DNA of 64,000 nt from Panagrolaimus kolymaensis (taxonomy: Eukaryota > Nematoda > Chromadorea > Rhabditida > Panagrolaimidae). Numbering within the stretch: the stretch's first letter is position 1; each line of letters starts with the position of its first letter. Location of the stretch: assembly GCA_028622995.1 (NCBI GenBank), contig JAJQJQ010000051.1:992001-1056000 (forward strand), read 5' to 3'. Below the pieces are notes generated by a model. That model searched no databases. It saw only the letters and a list, made by a program, of their open reading frames with translations, and was not told the origin of the DNA. A program made the translations under genes and the position numbers. Positions 44,331 to 54,758 of this stretch are shown here, piece after piece.

Positions 44331-47300
44331 CTAAGAATCAAATTTTTGTGAAAGCCATGCTCTTTCTGAAATCATACTACTTAGAGTTCCTTCAGCTCTT
44401 TTACGTTGAATGGTTTTTCGATCCATAAATAAAGCTTCCACTTCATCCAATGATTTATCTTTGGTTTCAGGAACAGTAAAATAAAAAACTATTAATCCCA
44501 AAAGTGTTAAAGCCGCATAAAAAAAGAATGTACCATATTTGGTTAAAGCAGAAGTAAGGGTTAAAAATGTTAAAGAAATTAATAAATTAAAAAACCAATT
44601 TGTTGCCGTTGCAATTGCAACACATGAAGCACGAGCCCAAAGTGGATAAAATTCTGCATTTAATATCCATGGAGCAGGTCCAAGTCCTGAAAAAAAGAGA
44701 GAAAAGTTTTAAGCAAAAAAAGGTAAGAAAAATGAAAATCTGCAAGAAAAAAAAAGAAAGTAAGCAAAGGACAAAGAAGTTTTTAAATTTAGCCCAAAAA
44801 TGGTTGTTTGCTTATTGTTAGTTGTTTGAATAATTAATGTTTTATTTATTTTTTAAATTTCGTGTCGTTAGTTTTATTTTTTAAAATCATTTAATCTAAA
44901 AATATGAGTGATGAAACTTTATTAAATCGCACAAATTTATGTAGCGGGAATCCCTGTAACAAAAAATACAAAGTTTTTTGTCTTCTATGTTTCAGTTTAT
45001 TGAAATTATTTTATATTGTCAAAACGCAATAATCTTAATTTTATTTCCTCCTTAAATATTTGTTTAAATAAATTCCATTTTTTTACATAACACCCATTTT
45101 TTTCTCTTCGCTAAAGTATTTTCACTCTTTTTAAATATTTAAAATATTTTCTTTCTTAGCTATTTTTAAATCCAATCATCCTACTTAAAAAAATTTTGTT
45201 TCCTCTTTGCTTAATTTTTTTTAAAAATTTTTAAAAGTAAGTAAACTCTTATTTTCTTTATTTGTTTTAAACGCATTTCACATTTTTGCAAAAAAAAGCT
45301 TAGTGAAATTTTTAATTTTTATTAATTGCAACGATACATACATACTTTGAATAATAAATGGTTTAATAGCAAAACATTCAAAACGCCTACATTGCATTTC
45401 GAACCACGTGTTTGTTTGACGACTATCCTTTAAATTGGGCTTTATTTATTATTTTAAAAAATACAAAGAAATTCAAACTTTTCTATAATAAAAAAAATAT
45501 GTTAGCAAGCGGTTTCCAATTCTTCGATGCAAACAAAAAAAAAGAGATACCTTTGCAGCTTTTTTTTTTGGTTTTTTGCAATTTTTGTATGCTTAAAAGC
45601 AAGCGTTGGTGTTAAGTGTAAATGTAAATGTAGCTCAATTTTATATTTTTCCTTTTCTTCTCATTTTTCTGGATGGATGGCTTCTTTGATATTAAATGTC
45701 TTTGATTTAATATGCAGAAAAAAAAGAAGAACCAGTAATTTTTAGCAAATTTAATTCTTAAATTTTAAATTTTTTTTTGCAAATCCAAAATGCAAAAAAA
45801 ACTTTTTAATTAGACCTTTCTCCAAAATTTTTTTGCTAGTGCTAGTAACAGAGCTGTCGGTGCACCGAAATTTCTTCGATTCGATTTTCGGTGCACCGAA
45901 CCGAATCTCGATTTTTTTCGATTCGATTTTCGAATCGGTGCACCGAAAATCGAAAGTTTCAATTCGATTTTTCGGTGCACCGGGTCGAATCGAAAATCGA
46001 AGGTTTTTTTTCGATTCGATTTTTTTAAAATTAAAATAGTTATTTGAAAGGTAAAAATGTGCGCCAAATCGTCTTTATAGTTGTTTTTGGGGTTATTTAA
46101 AATCATTTAAACATATTTTGAACCAGAAAAAGCGTAAATATTAGTAAAAAATGAAAACCGAATCGAAAACTCGTCGATTCGATTTTCGATTCATTTCGGT
46201 GCACCGAAAATCGAAAAATCGAATCGAAATCGGATCGAAAATCGAAAAATCGACAGCTCTGGCTAGTAAAAATAAGCAGTCGATGAGATCATTTTTTTGT
46301 CTTTAAAAAAGGGAAATCAGTCGATGAAGATTTTTGTGTTCTCTGATTTTTTTCTTTCCTTTTTTTGTGACTGATCATTAAGTTAGTCTCATAAGAATCA
46401 AAGCGAGCATTCCCCACGCTAATCTTCAAAAAAAAAAATTAAGGAGGAAAGAAAAAAAATTAATTTGAAAGATCAATGTATCAAACTTTTTATTATTATT
46501 TCAAGCAAATAGAATTCAGGAGGGTCAGATGGGATTAATTCACTCATTTTTTTTTAAATTTTAAAATACTTTGTCTGACATCAAAAAATATAAAAATGAG
46601 TGATAAAAAGAATCGGAAATTAGCCATTTTTTTCTATTTGATTTTTTCACGAATGAAGAAGATAATAACTGATAGTCTCAATTTCTGGTGAAAAAAGTTC
46701 CAGGAATTTTATCAAACCATTTACAAAGATTTGGCAATTTTAAACACAACCTCAAAAGTAAATGTTTGGATCTTGGCACTGTAAATACAATTACTTTGGA
46801 TGAAAGACAAAATGAGAATAATAAAAAATATTAACGCGATAGAAGTATCACAAAAATTTTGGTAAAAAACAAACAGAAAAAAAGACGTAGAGTTTCTCAA
46901 ATTTTTATAAATGCTATCAAAAAAAATTAACTTTAATTCGATGATTTTATTGTAAAAAATCCTCATCTTTGAGCATCCAAAAATCTTAAATAACGAACTT
47001 ACAAATTTGAAAACAAAAAAGCAAACAAAACAGATACATTATTTTTTAGTTTCAAACAAAAATAATTAGAAAAATCAACTAAATTACTTAATTTAACGGG
47101 GAAAAAACATTGAAAGAAATTTTATGTATTTAATGACTTAAGAAACTTAGATCTCCATGTTTATTTATTTGTGTTATTTAAAGAAAAATAGTTTTTTAAA
47201 AACTTAAAATAAAAATCAGAAGAAAACAATGGAGGATATTTGTTGACTTTGGTTTATTTTTGTGTTTTTACAAAAAATCTTCAAATGTGCAAAGCCCTTT

Positions 47301-50300
47301 TTATTTTTTCTAAAAAAAATAAATAAAATAACAACAGAAAAACTAAGTTTGTTTCGTGTCAACGAGAAAAGGAGAGAAAGAAAAAAACAATTAAAAATAA
47401 AAACGTGTGTGTTTGTGAAAACAACCGTCACAAAAAAATCATTATTTGAGGAGAAAAAAAAAAGTATTGTATTATTTATTTTTTGTTGTTTTTATTGATT
47501 TCGAAAATTGGAGGAGCTCCAAAAGGAAGGAATAACAGATTTTTTTAAAGTTGAAAATTTAGACAAAACTTTGAGAATTTTATGCGAGGGAAAAGCAACT
47601 AAATAAAATGATTTTTTTATAAATATAAAATTAATTATTCGGCCAAAAATTTAAACGTTGGAGACCTAAAAGCACAAACACATAGAAAAAAAAAAGAATT
47701 TTGTTTGAGGCCCCAGAAAATAGTCTTTTAGAAAATTTTTTAAAAACAAAACAAAAATTACGACTGCTTCTATTCTGAAATATGGAGCCTTTAACCCTAC
47801 CAAAAAAATGTCAAAAACTAAAAAAATAATATTTCTTTTTTCCATCTTTTTTTATTCCCGTTTATTTTATAAATCACATTTCCCAATCGTTTTTTCTTCT
47901 TCTTTTTTTTTGTGTTAATCACCTCGGTCAATGTTGTTTCATACGGGGCTGGGCTGAGCTGACACTCACTGTTTTTTTTAATTCGAGTTTTATGTATTAA
48001 AATTTCATAAATAAATAAATCATAATACCCGATTAATCCCTTTTTTTAATGCTCTCTGGCTCTCTCTGTCTCTTCTCATCATCTGTAAAAAATAATAAAT
48101 AAATACTAAATAAGTTATTTCAAAATTAATCAACCTTTCTCTTTCATTTTATGTTTTTAGTTTTTTTTAATTTTACTTCAAAGGCTAAATATCCAACTCT
48201 TTTTTTACAAAAAAATCTGATCAAATCTATTTTTTTTTTCAAATCATAAATCTGCTTTTTCGGTTGCAGTCGTCAAGAGAGATCAAAAATAGTAAACATT
48301 GATATTTTTAGTTTTCGTAATTTTTGTTTCATAAAAAAATGCAGTTGATAAATTTAGTTTTTAAAAATATTTTTGTATTTATGCAATCTTCAGATTAAAA
48401 TATAATTAAAAAGAAAATGCAAAAAAAAAAAACACACAGTCATTTTGCCAAATTTTATTATAATATTTTATACAAAAATTTTTATCCATTCGAAAAGGAA
48501 TCACTTTCTTTTTTCTTTATTTACACATGTCTATCGATTTTTATATCTTACACATTTTTTTGTTTCGTAAAAAAATACAATCGCAAGCAGCATTAGCGCA
48601 GTATTGCTGTGTTACGACAAAAACACGTAAGAACGCAAAAATATTTTTTTCATCGCCTTTGAATGTGATTTTTTTAAACGCGCTTGCACAAAGATTGTTG
48701 ACTTTTTAAATCAAAGTTTTGAATATTTTAATTTATTTTTTTTATTTTTTAATCTATCTTAATATCTAATTTTCTGTATTAGAGAGGTTTTTTTTTCTTT
48801 TATTGATTTGATGGCGCTTTTTTATAACAAAAAAATAAACATGTCTTTAAATCCTACAAAAATCACGCATTCAAAACCATAAAAAAACCCGGTGAAAATA
48901 ATTTTTCAACGGATTACCGCACAAAAATTAATAAAAAGTAAACAATGATGTCATTGTCACTTTCCAAATTAATAGAAGAAAAAAACAAAAAAGTTCAAAA
49001 AATTTATAAATCCTCTTGAAATTGCATCTCACCTCTATTTTCAAATTTTTATATCGGTCAACTTTTTTTTAAATAAATTTATTTTTATTTTGTGTAAAAA
49101 AAGCAGCAAAACTATGTAACATAAAACAAAAACAAAAAACGTCCCTTTTCTTCCTTCAATAATCGATTTTTTTAAGCTTTTCTCCAAACATTATTTTTTT
49201 TTTCAATCATTTCAAATTTAAATGTGTACTTGAAAGCAGCACTTTTTTATAGCTGTTAATTATTTAATATTTTATTTCATTTTTTTTAGTTTAAAAAAAC
49301 CAACAATGTTTTAATATCTAATTTTCTATTAGTTTGAAAAAAATAAAAAGAAAGTTTTTTTTTCTGGATTTATAAGCTTTTTTATACCAAAAAAATAAGA
49401 ATATTTTAGCTTCTTTTTATTTCCATTAAACAAAAAACTTCCATGATTGATCCGATGTTTGGCACCCGCAAATCACAAAAAAAATTTTGGGGAATTAAGT
49501 TTCCGATAATTCAGATAAGAAATAAAATAAGAGAGAAAAAAATGAAGGCCAAAAATTTATTTACTAACCTGATGAAAATGAAACCAAATATAATACCATA
49601 ATAATTATTGGATATATGGTCCAACTAGTATGACAAAATACATCAGCCCATTCATATTCAGTTCCATTAGATAAATAATGCATTCCTTTATCCGTGTGAT
49701 TTCCATTTTCATTTTTACAAATGCCTATACTGGATTGAAGATTACTATCTGAATCTGCTAAAGGTAAACAAAATCCATTTATTTGTTGTTTGGTTTGAGC
49801 ACAAAATCCACAAGTATCATCGGTGACACAAAAATCACAGTTACTAAAAAATGGAAAAATTTAATTATTTGTTTTTTAACTTTTTCAAAAAAAAATTTTT
49901 ACAAACCTAAATTTAGAGCAATGAAATATTTTTGAATTATTGTTAAAAGGATATTCGGAATTCGGCGGGGACCATGGTGATAAATTTGTTGCAGAATCTT
50001 TATTAATTGCCAAAAATGCTCCACCCATTAAACATAAACTTATTATTACTCCAACCATAGATGCTAATAAAATTATTCTTCGCCCTGCTCTTTCAATCTG
50101 TAATTAAATATATAGAATTTTTAAAATAAGAAAAAGTTTAAAAAATTACAATTAAAAATGGTATAAATGCAATTAAAAAGTTTACACCCGAAGTTCCAAC
50201 TGAAATCCAAATAGTTTCTCGATTATCTTTAATTCCGGCTGCTTTAATTATTGTGCCAGTATAGTACCTGGAAATTGAATTAAAAAATATAAAAATATAT

Positions 50301-51578
50301 ATATAGATAAAAGCTTTGCTATATTTTTAAAGGCTCAAAAACGCTAATAATATAATTTCTTGTATGCACAGTTTGAGTTTTAAAAATATGAATTAAATTT
50401 TTTTGCATTTAAATAAAAGATTACAACTTTTTGGGAGGCTTTTAATTTTTCATCTTTATAAATTTTGGGAACCATAAAATAAATAAATCTAAGCAGCTCA
50501 TTTTTAATTTCAAACGTAGTTAACTCTAAAAAAAATTTCTTACATAATGGTATTGATTCCTGAAAGCTGTTGAAACATTTGTAATGCGCAACCAAGAAGT
50601 AAAGCTTTTCGAATATGTGGTGTAGAAAATATTCGTCCAAGAACAAATGAATTTCCACCATTTTCTGCTATGGCTTTTATTTGAGCTTCATTAGATTGTT
50701 TTATTTCTTCAAGTTCATATTGAACCCATGCGGAATCACCATTATATATTTTTTCTAGGACTTCTTCACATTCTTTTTGTCCTCGATGTTCGTAAAGCCA
50801 TCGAGGGGATTCAGGAAGGAATAAAAAACCAATGAATTGAATCACCGCTGGAACTGCAGCGAATGCAAACATTAATCTGGAGAAAAAAAATTAATGGGAA
50901 TGTTTAAGAAAAATAATCCTTATGCTATTTTCTTTCTCTAACTCACCTCCATCCAACTTTAGTTGGATTAATATAAGAAAATCCACCAGCGATAATATTA
51001 GCAGCCATTAAACCAAAAGTTAACATAAGTTGGAAACAAGTAATAAGCCTTCCTCGAATATGGGTTGGTGCACATTCTGATACATATACTGGGGATAAAG
51101 TGCTTGCAAAACCAATAGCAACTCCAAGAAATACTCTTCCAACCAATAAAATCCATTTATTAAATGCAGCACCACAAATAATTGCTCCTATAGCAAAAAT
51201 TATGGTCGATAAAACTATAGCCTTTTTTCGACCAAATTTATCTGAACATGGCCCAGCTAGCAATGATCCAACTCCAGCAAACCCAGGTGTAACAGAAACA
51301 ATAATTTCTTGCCAAATATTTTTTTCCATATCCATTGCGTCATCGTCTTTGAGATACAACATAGCTGCGGAAACTATTCCAGTATCATAACCAAATAAAA
51401 AAGCTCCAACAACAGCCATGGTAGATAATAAATAAATGAAGGAACCCAATTTTGGGTTCATCAATGGTTTGGGTATCAAAGAATTTCCCGGGGCTGTCTT
51501 AAAAAAGTTTTTTAAATTTAAAGTTTAGTTTTCAGAAGATAAAAAATATGCGTTTCTTACCACAGCAATCTGAACCAT
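44331..51578 (-). CDS. hmit-1: H+/myo-inositol cotransporter, SLC2A13 (HMIT) type, copy B
   Basis: Exons (5' to 3') are 51578-51561, 51497-50947, 50876-50544, 50267-50150, 50097-49907, 49843-49569 and 44686-44331, giving 613 aa. The signatures match copy A ([43 protein letters not shown]). The exofacial loop has [13 protein letters not shown] plus further cysteines and N-glycosylation sequons. An extra intron splits the loop compared with copy A. The last intron (44687-49568, about 4.9 kb) is some seventyfold longer than its neighbours and contains MITE 2. The donor after 49907 is GTTTGT and the exon-2 acceptor ends AAG. The last exon joins in frame ([19 protein letters not shown]). Confidence 0.9.
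44687..49568 (-). other. 4.9-kb intron of HMIT-B
   Basis: This is A/T homopolymer-rich sequence containing MITE 2 (45849-46261). No nested gene is supported on either strand: the ORFs here are translations of poly-A/T sequence or of MITE repeats. The donor ACTAAC (GTTAGT on minus) at 49563-49568 and the acceptor CTG (CAG on minus) at 44687-44689 define it. Confidence 0.7.
45849..46261. mobile_element. Non-autonomous hAT-type element (MITE 2), 413 bp
   Basis: The ends are CAGAGCTGTCGGTGCACCG and, as inverted complement, CGACAGCTCTG. A perfect 8-bp target duplication GCTAGTAA lies at 45841-45848 and 46262-46269. The interior has many copies of short palindrome-like units (TTCGATTCGATTTTCGGTGC-type) near both ends. 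The ends resemble those of MITE 1 (CAGTGTTGTCG), but the internal repeats differ, so the two belong to related rather than identical families. It lies within an intron and is presumably tolerated. Confidence 0.87.
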
Positions 51579-51753
51579 TTTTCTTTATTTTGGAAACTTT
51601 GCTTTTCTGAAATTATTTTATGTATGTAAAAGCTTTTTGCAAAAAAAGCATATTTTTAGAAAAAAAATGTTTGCAATGAAAGAAAAATTTGTTGACTAAA
51701 AAAAAGGACGCGTATCATAAAAAATAACAACCCTTTTTGTCGACAACAACCAT
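51579..51753. other. Short gap between HMIT-B start and tRNA
   Basis: This is the probable promoter of HMIT-B (minus strand). Nothing else is seen. Confidence 0.4.
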
Positions 51754-51825
51754 GGGGATATAGCTCAGGGGTAGAGCGCTCGCTTTGCATGCGAGAAGTC
51801 AGGGGTTCGATTCCCTTTATCTCCA
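51754..51825 (+). tRNA. tRNA-Ala (anticodon TGC)
   Basis: The cloverleaf is complete in 72 nt, including the discriminator A. The acceptor stem GGGGATA pairs with TATCTCC and contains the G3:U70 wobble pair that marks alanine tRNAs. The D arm is GCTC-AGGGGTA-GAGC, the anticodon arm CTCGC-TTTGCAT-GCGAG reads TGC, and the T arm is AGGGG-TTCGATT-CCCTT. Internal A-box (TAGCTCAGGGGTAGAGCG) and B-box (GGTTCGATTCC) promoter elements are intact. There is no intron, and a TTTTTTT terminator run starts 9 nt downstream. CCA is not encoded. Confidence 0.97.
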
Positions 51826-53296
51826 GAAAAAATCTTTTTTTAGGTTTTTGTTTTAAAACTAAATAATTATTATTATCCAAAAAAAAGCAATTTAAAATTT
51901 TTGTAATTTTTGGAATATTTAATTTATTTTATTTGTTTTGGAAAAAGAATCTAACAAAATAAGTAAAAGTTTAAAGAAGAAAAAAAATTGAACGTTGTAT
52001 TTTAAATCCCATGGTTCGAAAGTTTAAAAATACTTTTTTAGAATTGAGACAAGACAATGAGAAATCGAAGAACTGAAGAAGAAAAAAAAATTGTTCCTCC
52101 AATCGTTGGCTGGCTGATGATGACTGATAAAAAAAGACAACAAACAAAAAAAAGTAAGCAAGAAAAAAAATATGGAAGCATAATAATAGCATAATTGATT
52201 GCACGAGCTCATTACATTTTTTTGAATGAAAAATCAAAAACAATAATCTTGGTTAGATTTGAGAATGGAAAAAATCAAACAAGCAAAATATTTATGAAAT
52301 AAAATATTAATAAAAACTTAAAGATTTTCCAATATTTTAAAACTTTTCCAAGAGTGGACTTCTTTTTTTGGTTTGATAAGCCTCTTTAATTTTAAAACAA
52401 CCAAAAATAAATTAGAAAATTTTTTTTAAAAGTATAAAAATTTTTATTTTTTCGTTTCAATCATCATTCTAAATTTCAGTAATAAAAATTATATCTGAAC
52501 TCTGTGATCCCCGTTTATTCATTCAATGTCATCATCTTCGACTACCCAACAAACAATCAAAAAAAAATTGAGTGATTATAGCTGCTGTTAATTATTTTAA
52601 AAGGTCTTTCTAAACAATGAAGAGTATTAATGATGTTTGATAAGAAAGCATCCAAAGGAAAAAGACTACTAAAAGTAAATAAAATGCATGTTTCAAGCAT
52701 GTGAACCATGCTTCTTTTAATTTTCCTAAAAAAAACAAGACGGAAGTTAAAAATATATGTGAATGTAAAATGGATAAAAGAAACGGTCTTAAAATGAACT
52801 AAAACATTTGTAACACATCCATGATGAAAGCTTTAAACAAAAGTAAACATGTCGAATATTAACAAACTTTCTAATCTCATAATTAGTTAGTTATAAAGAA
52901 AAAGAGAAGAAAAAATTATTGGATAATAAATTAGAGCAAAAATAAATATAAAGTTTGAACAAATTTTTAGTAGCAAGCGATCACAAAAGCTTGCTTCATG
53001 AAGACCCATAATCATAGCATAAAATATTTTTTTGAAGTTGCATTTTTTCAAACAAAAAAAAGTTTGACGTTGGCCAAAAAAAAAGATGCAACAACGATGC
53101 AAACTTTTTTGCATTGAAGTAGCAGAAACGAAGAGAGAGAGGAATGTATGCAAATTTTTGCATTTTTGTAATCATTTGAGAAACCTCAAAAAGTGTATAT
53201 AAGCATCAGCCATCCATCTCATTTCTATCAGTGCTTATCTTTTGATACGTCGTTGTCATCTCTCTCTCTATCTCATCTTCTAATCTCGACGCAGTT
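51826..53296. other. Spacer upstream of the sperm MSP-domain gene
   Basis: No gene is supported. A TATA-like TATATAAG lies at 53196-53203, about 95 nt before the MSP-domain ATG, and is followed by pyrimidine-rich CT repeats (53261-53270). Confidence 0.5.
53196..53203 (+). promoter_or_regulatory. TATA-box-like element of MSP-domain gene
   Basis: TATATAAG stands 93 bp before the ATG. The short distance and lack of other ORFs make it a reasonable core promoter element for the compact gene downstream. Confidence 0.45.
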
Positions 53297-53686
53297 ATGG
53301 CTTCTCTAGCTTGTGATCCTCCTGCTGCTTCTGTTCCAGCTGCTGGTGGTGCATCAACACATCAACTTGTAAGTTTATTTTTTCATTCATCTTGATTTCT
53401 TCCATTGTTTGATCGATTCGTTTTTTAGGTCAATTCTGGTGCCACTCGCCTTGCATTCAAGATCAAATCATCCAACAATGCTCAATATCGTCTCAAACCG
53501 GTCTTTGGCTTCATTGAACCTGGCGCTGCAACTCCTCTTGAAATCACTCGTCTCGCTGGTCCACCCAAGGATGATAAGCTCGTCGTTCAATTTGCTGAAG
53601 TTGCTCCCGATGCTACTGATGCTCAAGCTCCATTCAAAGCTGGTCCAGCTGCTGGAGAAGTCATTATTCCAATATCTGCTGCCTAA
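53297..53686 (+). CDS. Small MSP-domain sperm protein (SSP type)
   Basis: Exons are 53297-53368 and 53429-53686, giving 109 aa. The whole protein is a single major-sperm-protein fold of the short SSP class: PAAGGASTHQLVNSGATRL, AFKIKSSNNAQYRLKPVFG, GPPKDDKLVVQFAE, and a C-terminus GEVIIPISAA. Such proteins are made in nematode sperm and assemble or regulate the MSP cytoskeleton that drives amoeboid movement. Codons are biased to GCT, CTC, ATC and similar, unlike most genes here, as expected for an abundant protein. The short intron sits near residue 24, and polyA signal AATAAA is close behind the stop. It is a strong pointer to a nematode. Confidence 0.95.
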
Positions 53687-54298
53687 TCATGTCTTTGTAT
53701 AATTGTTTTTGTATGTAGAATTGATGACAATAATAATAAATATTTTTTTTAATAATAAATTTTTGTGTGTATTTTGGACTTGGGAAACTTTGGGGTTTTT
53801 TGTTGTTGGGAAAATATTTACTTCGCCTTTTGATTGGCTCGAAACGGGGTTCATTTGAGATCAATCTTGGCAGTTACAGAATTATGCAGTTGGCGAAATT
53901 AACTTGGTTCAAGCGAGATTAACTTGGTACAGAAAACTTTCCTAATCCACAAAAAGTTTGGTTTAGTTATATCAGATTTTATTCGAAGCAGATTTTCATC
54001 ACTTTTTAATAATATCAGGGAAAGGATCCATAGAGCTAATATCTTTGAAATGATCGAAGATTTCGAGGATTCAAGGACCCGATATCATTGGAAGGTTTCA
54101 ATGACCAAAAAAACAAAATAAAGAAAATTAGGATAAATTTTAAGGACTTTGAAGAGTAAAATGCAAAGAAATTTCGCTAATATGGTAGCATGTATTTACC
54201 TTATTTTTACTGAGAACTGCGCATTATAAACTGTAATCAAAAACATTATATTTTCGAAACAGTAACAATTGCTGGCGGGCCGAAGGCCCGCGTGCTGC
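53687..54298. other. Spacer with probable Helitron-like 3' end
   Basis: After the MSP-domain polyA site there is only A/T-rich DNA until a GC-rich hairpin at 54275-54291. The 65-codon ORF at 53924-54121 has no support. Confidence 0.4.
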
Positions 54299-54302
54299 CT
54301 AG
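54275..54302 (+). mobile_element. Helitron-like 3' terminus (hairpin plus CTAG)
   Basis: A perfect hairpin GCGGGCC-GAA-GGCCCGC (54275-54291) stands out from A/T-rich surroundings. Seven bases later comes CTAG (54299-54302), followed by T. A short GC hairpin about 10 bp before CTRR-T is the hallmark of Helitron ends. The 5' end (TC preceded by A) was not located; it should lie within 53.7-54.2 kb if this is a small non-autonomous element. Confidence 0.45.
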
Positions 54303-54631
54303 TTGCTATTATTACTTATTCTTGCTTTATTTCCTTTCCTCCTACCATCATCACTGAATGATTCAGGCAAACCAGAACCTTCAATCAAATCTTTCGATTG
54401 CAAAGTTGTCGGAACTCCATTGCCTTCATAAATTACACCTTCATTTGATTTTGCTGAATTTGAATAATGGTTTCCATAAAAAAGTGAAGTTAATTTTTTT
54501 GAAAGTATTGCAAATTGAATTCTTTCATCTATGAAAGTAGTTTTAGAACCAATAAAAATTAATAAATATTCAGGATTTCGTTTTTGACTGGCTATTCCAT
54601 CACCCACAACTCGACGAGTATATCGTGCCAT
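54299..54631 (-). CDS. Hypothetical 110-aa protein
   Basis: A single open exon starts MARYTRRVVGDG and ends SNNSN-stop. The start MAR and the segment GVIYEGNGVP resemble the start MARSALRTRDTFVGD and GIIHEGNYYQP of the repeat protein just upstream on the same strand, hinting at common origin. There is no membrane helix or signal peptide. The stop codon TAG falls on the CTAG of the Helitron-like end, so the C-terminus may be truncated by that insertion. Codon use is plausible for a gene, but a short ORF without homology stays uncertain. Confidence 0.5.
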   Translation of the reverse strand: MARYTRRVVGDGIASQKRNPEYLLIFIGSKTTFIDERIQFAILSKKLTSLFYGNHYSNSAKSNEGVIYEGNGVPTTLQSKDLIEGSGLPESFSDDGRRKGNKARISNNSN

Positions 54632-54758
54632 AACATTTCAAAAATTATTTAAAAAACTAAAAAATTAAATAAACTTATTTATTTATTATCACCACTTATT
54701 TTTACAAAACAAAATTTTACAAAAAAATAAGTTAGAAATAATTATTGATAAATTTTTT

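Noticed and set aside
45810..46106. ORFs on both strands inside MITE 2 with repeated [14 protein letters not shown] motifs
   Set aside because: They are translations of the MITE's palindromic repeats, not genes.
51656..51880. 74-codon minus-strand ORF with ERSTPELYPHGCC
   Set aside because: It is antisense to the tRNA-Ala gene; the peptide is a common artefact of tRNA sequence.
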